From: Heterocephalus glaber
Lineage: Eukaryota; Chordata; Mammalia; Rodentia; Bathyergidae
Assembly (NCBI RefSeq): GCF_000247695.1
Contig: NW_004624801.1
Span: 5,163,869-5,227,868, forward strand
Length of the DNA: 64,000 bases
Direction: 5' to 3'
Shown: one piece after another, positions 57,826-64,000 of the stretch
How the letters are laid out: each line of letters opens with the position of its first letter
Numbering within the stretch: the stretch's first letter is position 1
Translations under genes and position numbers: made by a program
The notes under the pieces: model-generated
Told to the model about the DNA's origin: nothing
Database searches by the model: none
What the model saw: only the letters and a program-made list of their open reading frames with translations

Positions 57826-58499
57826 TTATTTAAAACAAAAGAACCATAGCTTCCATTTGTACTTAAGCATTAGCTCCTCTTTTGCACAGCCAGATATTTG
57901 CAATGATGTTCTATGTTGGGCATTCTGCTACCAAATAATAAAACAGGACATGGAGAAAGAAAAGAGGAGTAGCTGAGTGGAGGTGGGGACACAGTGAAGG
58001 GGGACAGGCAAATAAGGGGATATTAATGGCCCAATTTTGAAAATGTAGAACTCAGCACTGTGGGAGACATGCGGGTGGAAATATCCAGTGTGCTGTTAAA
58101 AACCTCATGCATTCATTCATTCTGTCTTCCAACATTAACTGAGCCTCTACTCTGTTGCACACTGGACAACGCTTCCATACTTCAGAGAATATGACAAGGT
58201 TCATATTGATCGTTTTTGAAGCACAAAGCAAGAGACCTGACCTCTTCCAGGATTATGGAAGGCAGGGGGGGTGAGGTTTAAGCTGAGACTTATTAGCCTA
58301 AGAGGAAGAGAGTGTTCTAGGATAAAGAAGCATGTGGCATGTGGGTGAGGCAGTTGGAGAGATTCATGGGCTCAGTTTATGGGATGCTGAAGCAGAATTT
58401 GGCCACAGTCAGACTCTCATCTACAAAATACTTTATCACTGTGGCTGCAGAGTGGAAAATCAATTGGAACTAAGATACTTATCATCTATAAGATTAATG
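57826..58499. other. 5' flanking stretch, nothing recognised
   Basis: Unique-looking sequence leading into the L2 at 58500. Confidence 0.4.
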
Positions 58500-58890
58500 T
58501 CACAAGTCTGTTGCAAGGGCCCTGAAGATCAGCCCCTGCCTGCTAGCCTGCCCTCTGAGTCTCCGACCAACATAAACTTCACCAATACTAAACCACTTGT
58601 GGTTTCCGGAAGGTGCCATGATCATTTGAATGTCCATATCTCTGCACATGCAATTTCCTCTTCTCAGTTGGCCTTCTCTATATTTAGGTGCCCAAGTCAG
58701 TATTAGGGCTTTTTCAAAAATTCCCATTATACATCTTATCTTATAACATCATTATCTTTTGTTCACTGCTCCCCCCCGCAATGGTCTATAGAAGCTCCAG
58801 GACAGACTCGATTATGCCTTTTCACATTTGTATTCTCAGCGCCCAGCACAGGGCAGGAAGTGAATAAATGAATGCATGAATGAAGAAATA
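58500..58890 (+). repeat. L2 LINE 3' end
   Basis: Ends with the L2 terminal motif: TCTATAGAAGCTCCAGGACA, CTCAGCGCCCAGCACAGGGC, then GTGAATAAATGAATGCATGA. The 124-residue open frame crossing 58332-58706 shows no recognised domain and lies largely in repeat. Confidence 0.65.
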
Positions 58891-59949
58891 ATGGAGGCTG
58901 AGTAGAATTCAAAATGGGGCTGCTTTTCGGTGCAGTGGTGATATTTGAAACTAAGGAAGCAGGTGAGGTCTTAGAAAAAAAAGTAGGTGTCTAACAGAGA
59001 AGGGAAAAATTATGTACTTCTTTTTCAAATACAGCCTCAATAAAACAGACTCTGAGTATGTCTATATAAAAATATATGCAGATGGGCCAGATTTGGAAGG
59101 GAACATTTAAAAGTAAAAATGATTGTGTTGAAATGGTGCACTGGTGGGTGACTAAGTAGAAGTCACATCCTGGAATGAAAACCTGTTGTAACTAATTACA
59201 GAGTGGCCACATCAGACACGGCATAATGCAAATTAATCACCAAAAATTCTCTTTTGCCTTGGGATTTGTAGTTAATTTTAGTCACCAGGAAGGGTTTCTG
59301 GCTTTGTATTCTGTGGTTATGGTGCTGCCACCTGCAGGTAACAATCTGGCACTGCCTGGGGATTTACTGAACCTTGGAGGCCCATATATCCCTGGCCTGA
59401 CAGTTGACCCCTTTCCTTGGGAGCTGGTCCAAGATCATGTCAGGTATATCCTCCAAGATGCACACATTTACTGGCTTCTCTTAACTTTTTTTTTTTTTTT
59501 TTGTACCAGGGATCGAACTCGGGTCCTTGTGGTTGCAAGGCAGGCGGCGGAACCACTGAGCTAAATCCCTGGCGTACTGGCTTCTCTTAAGTGGGAAAGA
59601 ACCAGACAAACAATGACAACTTCAATTTGGCATTTGAAATTCTATTCCCAGTTGCCCAAGTGATCTTGGAGGCTCAGCTAGAGCATCCTTCACTTAAACT
59701 ATGAGCCAGGGATCCACAGAACTTCCAGGCCTTGACGGCTGCCTGTGATGCAGAGCCATCATGAGACACCAAGTGTTGTGACACCACCTCATCAACACCC
59801 AGCTCTCACCTGACCTGGTGCATACTCCCATCCCCCTGGGGGCTGCGCCAGCCTGCTTGTGGATCACCTCCTCCCGTTATTCATTACATTAAAGCCAGGG
59901 TGGATGGACTTTCTCAAACACAAACCCAACTAAGAGGTCACAGATATGG
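58891..59949. other. 5' flanking stretch with one ID
   Basis: Apart from the ID at 59485 I see nothing identifiable; the frame at 59226-59564 ends inside that ID. Confidence 0.4.
59485..59574 (-). repeat. ID SINE with 16-bp TSD
   Basis: TSD TACTGGCTTCTCTTAA at 59469-59484 and 59575-59590. Confidence 0.95.
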
Positions 59950-60309
59950 TCCAGAGTCTTCAGCATGTTGCATGTGACTCTCCATGGCTGGCCCCTGATG
60001 ACAACTCCAGCTTCAGTTCTTATCCATCTCCATTTGAATTCTGTGTCCCTACTCTTTGGAACTATTTACAGTTTCTTGGAAAACTCTATAATTCTCTTAC
60101 CTTCCAGTTTTTGTACATGCTGCTCCACACTTTGTTCTGTTGGGCTTGAATGTTTCTTCTCCCTGCCTTCCCATCTTCACTTGACTCTTATCTGTCCATC
60201 AATACTCAACTGCAGTGCTGCCTCACCCAGGAAGCTCTCAGGGTGATCTGGGCTCCAGTGTGTTCTCATGGCTCCCACTGCATACTCCATCATCATTCTC
60301 TTCATATAA
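59950..60309 (+). repeat. L2 LINE remnant, part before the LTR
   Basis: C/T-rich L2-like sequence, for example TGCTGCCTCACCCAGGAAGC near 60210, the usual place of 'cctcctctgtgaagcc' in L2. Confidence 0.5.
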
Positions 60310-60439
60310 TATACATTAGTGTTATGGGCTGAGTTGTCTCCTGCTCAAAACTTAAATATGGATACCCTTGCCTTCCATACAGTAGGATATGGTTATATTC
60401 AGAGATAGGGCCTTTATATTCGGAGATAGGGTGATTAAA

Positions 60440-60613
60440 TTAATGTCTGTAATCCCTGAACTCTGGGAGGCTGAAGAAGGAGTGTTGCAAGTTCAAGCCT
60501 AGCCTGGGCAACTTAGCAACTTAATAAGAACTTGTCTCAAAATAAAAAATAAAATAAAAGGGCTGGGATGTAGTTCAATGTGACAGCCCTACATTCGATG
60601 CCTTGCACCAAAA
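60440..60613 (+). repeat. B1+ID composite inside the LTR
   Basis: B1 part TGTCTGTAATCCCTGAACTC, then AAGGGCTGGGATGTAGTTCA. Confidence 0.75.
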
Positions 60614-60637
60614 GGAAAGTGCTTACATTAAAAGAGA

Positions 60638-60719
60638 TTTTTTTTTTGGTGCCTGGGATTGAACTCGGGACCTTGTGCTTATAAGGCAGGTGGCGGAACC
60701 ACTGAGCTAAATCCCCAGC
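60638..60719 (-). repeat. ID SINE inside the LTR at 60310
   Basis: Flanks ATTAAAAGAGATT and ATTAAAAAAGATT. Confidence 0.9.
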
Positions 60720-60950
60720 CTATTAAAAAAGATTATTAATTCCATCTGACTGAGAGTTTCTTAAAAGAAGAGTCATCAGAAGAGACCATATAAGGACACC
60801 AAGAAGTCAGCCACCTGTAAGCTAAGGAGATAGGTCTAGGGAGAAACCAAATTTGTCCTCACCTTCAGCCTCCAGAACTGTGAGAAAACACATTTCTGTT
60901 ATTTAAGCCTTCCAGATTGTATATTTGGTTAGGGCAACCCTAGCAAACTA

Positions 60951-61090
60951 ACATTTGCTCACTTGTTCTCTGTTTTAAACTGAGTCTCTCAAGGGCAGGG
61001 AACCTGTCTTATTTCTTGGCTCCCTATGTATAACTGAGTGCCCGGCAAGGGTACATCCCAGTAATAACCAAATGACTGGCTGGCTGAAGG
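60951..61090 (+). repeat. L2 LINE 3' end, part after the LTR
   Basis: CTCAAGGGCAGGGAACCTGT and GAGTGCCCGGCAAGG match the L2 3' end. It restores the element interrupted by the LTR at 60310-60950. Confidence 0.6.
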
Positions 61091-61129
61091 CATGGCAGGA
61101 AGATAGAAGAAACACTAACTAAAGGTAAA

Positions 61130-61312
61130 TAAACCAGGCGCGGTAGCACTCTGGGAAGCTGAGGCAAGAAGATCAAAAGTTGAACCCCAGCTTGGATCCA
61201 CAATTTAGGAACTCAGTAAGACCTGTATCGAAATAAAAATAAAAAAGGGCTCAGGCTATAGCTCAGTGCAAAGGTCCTGGGTTCAATACCCAGTCCTATA
61301 AAAATAAAAATA
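61130..61312 (+). repeat. B1+ID composite
   Basis: ACCAGGCGCGGTAGCACTCT (shortened B1), then GGCTCAGGCTATAGCTCAGT. Confidence 0.75.
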
Positions 61313-61534
61313 AATAAAAAATAAAGGTAAATATGAAAGTTAGTAGCGGGGGAGTAGGTGAAGAGAAGAGTGGAAGAGAGGGCAGAAGGAAAGGGGAAGG
61401 AGAAAGGAGAAACAAAGAGGTATTATGGTTCTCCTGCCAGGAGTCTTTACTTTCCTTAGTCACCACAAAAAGACCTTAATGCCAAAGTCTCCTATCTTTT
61501 CCTAAAATACTGACCTGTGTCCATTTGTCTTTTT

Positions 61535-61815
61535 AAAAAAACTTATAAACAGAAATTTATTTTTCACAGTTGTATCAGCTGGGAATTCCAAGATGAAGAT
61601 TCAGTGCTCAGTGAGAGCCCAGTCTTTGCTTCCAAATGGCACCTTGAAGCCTGCATCCCCGAGAGGAATAAATGTTGAAGAGGGCCTAGGGACTTACCCG
61701 CAGCCCTTGTATAAGGCACTGATTCTATCTGTGAAGGCAAAGCTCTTAACCAATCACCCCTTACAATGCCCACCTGTTATTGCTGTTGCATTAAGAATTA
61801 AGTTTCAACGTTAAT
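61535..61815 (+). repeat. Ancient interspersed repeat, family not assigned
   Basis: ATAAACAGAAATTTATTTTT, TGGGAATTCCAAGATGAAG and AAGAATTAAGTTTCAACG follow a common old eutherian repeat ('aacagaaatttatttctcacag...ggaagtccaagatcaa...aggtttcaac'). Strongly diverged. Confidence 0.5.
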
Positions 61816-62064
61816 AGAGTCAAAGCATAACAAAAAACCTAAATAAACTAGATTCTAGAAAATGGAGTTTATAATTCTTGTGCACTGACATAATAAAATC
61901 CAGAAGGACCATCTCCTACTCTGCATTTTACAATCTTACCACAATTCTCTCCTCTTCATCCATATCTAGTATCCAAACAAATGTATGTCAACTTTTTAAC
62001 AGAATGGAAAGTACAGTAAGATTCTCCTGGCCACAAAATTCATTTTTCTCATAAAAAAGAAAAG

Positions 62065-62258
62065 TGACCCTGGCATAGTGGCTCACACCTGTAATCCCAG
62101 TACTCTGGGAGTTGGAGGCAGGAGGATTGGAAGTTTGAGCCCAGCCTGGGCAATTTGGCAACTTAGTGAGACCCTGTCTCAAAAATTTAAAAAAGGAGCT
62201 GGGGATATAGCTCAATGTGAAAGTCCTGGGTTCAATCCCATGTACAGGAAGAAAAAAA
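62065..62258 (+). repeat. B1+ID composite
   Basis: Well-preserved pair: GACCCTGGCATAGTGGCTCA, A-rich linker, then GGAGCTGGGGATATAGCTCA to TTCAATCCCATGTAC. Confidence 0.85.
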
Positions 62259-62327
62259 AAAGGTGGCCATATGTACCTTCCAGGTGAGGCTTGTAGAAAT
62301 ACCAAAACAATTACTAACATGTCATTT

Positions 62328-62350
62328 CTTCTTCTGCTGCTTCACCTTCT

Positions 62351-62382
<32 letters not shown>

Positions 62383-62410
62383 TTCTTCTTCTTCTTCTTC
62401 TTCTTCTTCT

Positions 62411-62466
<56 letters not shown>

Positions 62467-62573
62467 GTCTCCCTCCCCCCTCCTCCTTCTTCTTCTTCGT
62501 GGTACCAGGGATCGAACTCAGGACCTTGAGCTTGCAAGGCAGGCGCAGTGCCACTGAGCTAAATCCTTGGCCC
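62328..62573 (-). repeat. ID SINE with expanded (GAA)n tail
   Basis: TSD TAACATGTCATTT at 62315-62327 and 62574-62586. The body is at 62500-62573 and the tail is CTT repeat. Confidence 0.95.
62329..62510. repeat. (CTT)n expansion in an ID SINE tail
   Basis: About 120 bp of CTT with few interruptions (CCT, CGT) on the plus strand, i.e. (GAA)n in the SINE orientation. Open readings of poly-Leu, poly-Phe, poly-Lys or poly-Arg here are artefacts. Confidence 0.9.
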
Positions 62574-62589
62574 TAACATGTCATTTTTA

Positions 62590-62614
62590 GTATATGTGCT
62601 GCCGAAGCAAGCAC
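62590..62614 (-). pseudogene. Second U6 snRNA 5' fragment, tailless retropseudogene
   Basis: On the minus strand GTGCTTGCTTCGGCAGCAC is followed by ATATAC and TAAAA, matching U6 nucleotides 1-30; TAAAA overlaps the flanking duplication as microhomology. Direct repeats AACATGTCATTTTT lie at 62575-62588 and 62615-62628. It stops at the same ACUAAAA stretch as the copy at 21588. The left repeat is also the duplication of the neighbouring ID SINE. Confidence 0.85.
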
Positions 62615-62754
62615 AACATGTCATTTTTTAATGGCCATTGACTCAAAGAATACTTTAAAAATTACATAAAATTAAATCTATTTATTTCACATAAATACAC
62701 TTCACCTTACTCATGGATCCAACAAACCTCAAAATGTAGATTAAAAAGTTTTTA

Positions 62755-62825
62755 GGGCTGGCAATGTACCTCAGTAATAGAGCAGTTGCCTAGAATGTGT
62801 AAGGTCCTAAATTCAATCCAACAAC
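62755..62825 (+). repeat. Old ID SINE
   Basis: GGCAATGTACCTCAGTAATA to TAAATTCAATCC. Confidence 0.65.
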
Positions 62826-62861
62826 AAGCAAGCAAGCAAACAAACAGAAAAACCCAAGGAG

Positions 62862-62942
62862 GGTCAGGGATTTAGCTAAGTGGTTCTGCCACCTGCCTCA
62901 CAAGTGGAAGGACCCGAGATCGATCCCCGGTACCAAAGAAAA
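62862..62942 (+). repeat. ID SINE
   Basis: Flanked by AAAAACCCAAG on both sides. Confidence 0.9.
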
Positions 62943-63254
62943 AGAAAAACCCAAGCAAACAAACAAAAGATTTAATGGAAAAATATTACCTTATTAAACT
63001 TTACAGTACAGAATTATCTCACCTCTATGTCTTTGAGAAAATATTAAGTAGAAATACATAATCTATAGATAAACTTTAAGAATGAGTCACTAATAAAAAC
63101 AATATAACTTTTATAATGTTTGTTTCCTATTGTGAATTTTCTGAAGCATTATACATGAATTAATTTGCATCAGAATTTCCATACGACCTATATTTATATG
63201 ACTTCTCTTCATTGGAAGTTTTACATGTCTTTGAAATTATTACTGTTAGTATGT

Positions 63255-63340
63255 TTTCCAATACTGAGAATTGAATCCAGAGGCTCACATACACTCAGCA
63301 AGTGCTCTCCCACTGAGAGCTACATCCCCAGTCTTCTCTG
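63255..63340 (-). repeat. Old ID SINE
   Basis: CCAATACTGAGAATTGAATC to GAGAGCTACATCCCCAG. Confidence 0.65.
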
Positions 63341-63474
63341 AAATTAAAATGTTGTGTTTTTCACATTTAAATGGTGTCTATTCAGTGCACAGCCTTACAT
63401 TTTTATGTCTGTGGATAGCTTACACAGCCTCACATGTGTAACTAATGTCTTCATCCATTGAATTTGAATAAAGT

Positions 63475-64000
63475 AAAACATCAGAAAGATTTACTACATT
63501 GTTTACATTCATAGAGTTTCTCTTCAGTGTTTTTCCTCCTATATTTGAAATAAGAATGCTTTTTTAAAACATTTCCTACATTTATAAAGTTCATCTCCAG
63601 TGTGTATGACCACTTGAACACTTTCAGAAGAAATGAAGGTACTGGGATATTCCTTACATTCACTAGGTTTCTCTCAAGCGTGATCTGCAAATCTAGAGGA
63701 AAATTAAAGGTTTTCATTTATTTTTACATTCATAGGGTTTTTCTACAGTAAAAGTCATTTCGTGCCTTTGAAAGAACCTGGACGAGTAAAGTTTTTCTCA
63801 TATTCTTTACATTTGTAGGGTTTCTCCCCAGCATACATTCTCAGGTGTACATGTAGTCTTGATTTTTTTTTTTTTTTGGTACCGGGGATCGAACTCAGGC
63901 CCTTGAGCTTTCAGGGAGGTGATGGAACCACTGAGCTAAATCTCCGGCCCCTACATGTAGTATTGAGATCCCTGATGGCTTTCCCACACTGCTCGCATTC
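63475..64000 (-). pseudogene. Decayed C2H2 zinc-finger array (KRAB-ZNF-like relic)
   Basis: Minus-strand readings contain remains of several C2H2 fingers with the TGEKPYxC-type linker: ECEQCGKA at the window edge, AGEKPYKCKEYEKNF near 63805-63840, and EEKLYECKQCSKSF near 63480-63520. Decay is clear. One finger has Cys changed to Tyr (KCKEYEK); stops and frameshifts separate the fingers; histidine pairs are often missing. An ID SINE at 63867-63951 splits the array. The array continues past the right edge, so an intact neighbour or upstream exon could lie there. It is too degraded to name a parent gene. Confidence 0.8.
63867..63951 (-). repeat. ID SINE splitting the zinc-finger relic
   Basis: Flanks ACATGTAGTCTTGA and ACATGTAGTATTGA. 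Confidence 0.95.

Larger units (their letters stand above)
60310..60950 (+). mobile_element. Old MaLR-type LTR inside an L2, with nested SINEs
   Basis: It begins GTGTTATGGGCTGAGTTGTC and later reads CCTCCAGAACTGTGAGAAAA and ATTTCTGTTATTTAAGCC, the classic 3' part of MLT/MST LTRs. It ends near GCAAACTAACA. A B1+ID composite (60440-60613) and a young ID (60638-60719) are nested in it. L2 sequence resumes on the far side. Confidence 0.65.

Noticed and set aside
62217..62576. 119-residue poly-Leu frame (and poly-Phe, poly-Lys, poly-Arg frames)
   Set aside because: Produced by the CTT repeat in the tail of an ID SINE and continues into the SINE body.

Overview
The window looks like a non-murid rodent nuclear genome. 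The basis is its repeats. It is packed with tRNA-Ala-derived ID SINEs of an unusual subfamily (A box TAGCTCAGTGG, B box GAGTTCGATCC, 3' end CCCCGGTACC plus an A tail). It also holds many 7SL-derived B1 SINEs, several with an internal duplication of about 29 bp, and older B1+ID composites. L1 3' ends, MaLR-like LTRs, and ancient MIR and L2 copies make up the rest. I could not fix the species or family from sequence alone.

The only gene I can support is GRB2, on the minus strand. Its first coding exon (46964-47041, residues 1-26 of the N-terminal SH3 domain) ends at a consensus splice donor. About 8 kb upstream, a CpG island (about 54720-55440) holds the probable promoter and a noncoding first exon ending at a consensus donor at 55048/55047. 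Positions 1-46963 are therefore part of GRB2 intron 2, which runs off the left edge. Positions 47069-55047 are intron 1, and everything right of about 55450 is 5' flanking DNA. The rest of GRB2 (remaining SH3, SH2 and second SH3) is not in the window.

The far right end (63475-64000, minus) holds a decayed C2H2 zinc-finger array split by a young ID SINE. Two short polyadenylated retrocopies with target-site duplications lie at 605-846 and 31821-31905. Two 5' fragments of U6 snRNA (21588 and 62614), each between perfect target-site duplications and without a poly(A) tail, are tailless retropseudogenes. Three tiny hAT-type elements (12417, 14091, 18982) resemble the OposCharlie1/OC1 family, a group known for horizontal transfer; one has a perfect 8-bp duplication.

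Two 100-N gaps are present. The gap at 42454-42553 is flanked by two copies of the same sequence of about 240 bp, which suggests a false duplication in the assembly. The gap at 23801-23900 sits in a G-rich simple repeat. A perfect 100-bp tandem duplication of an ID SINE lies at 24261-24460. The area around GRB2 exon 2 and around the promoter is clearly poorer in SINEs than the rest. I found no new multi-gene system; the notable content is GRB2 gene structure and unusual retrotransposition and transposon products.
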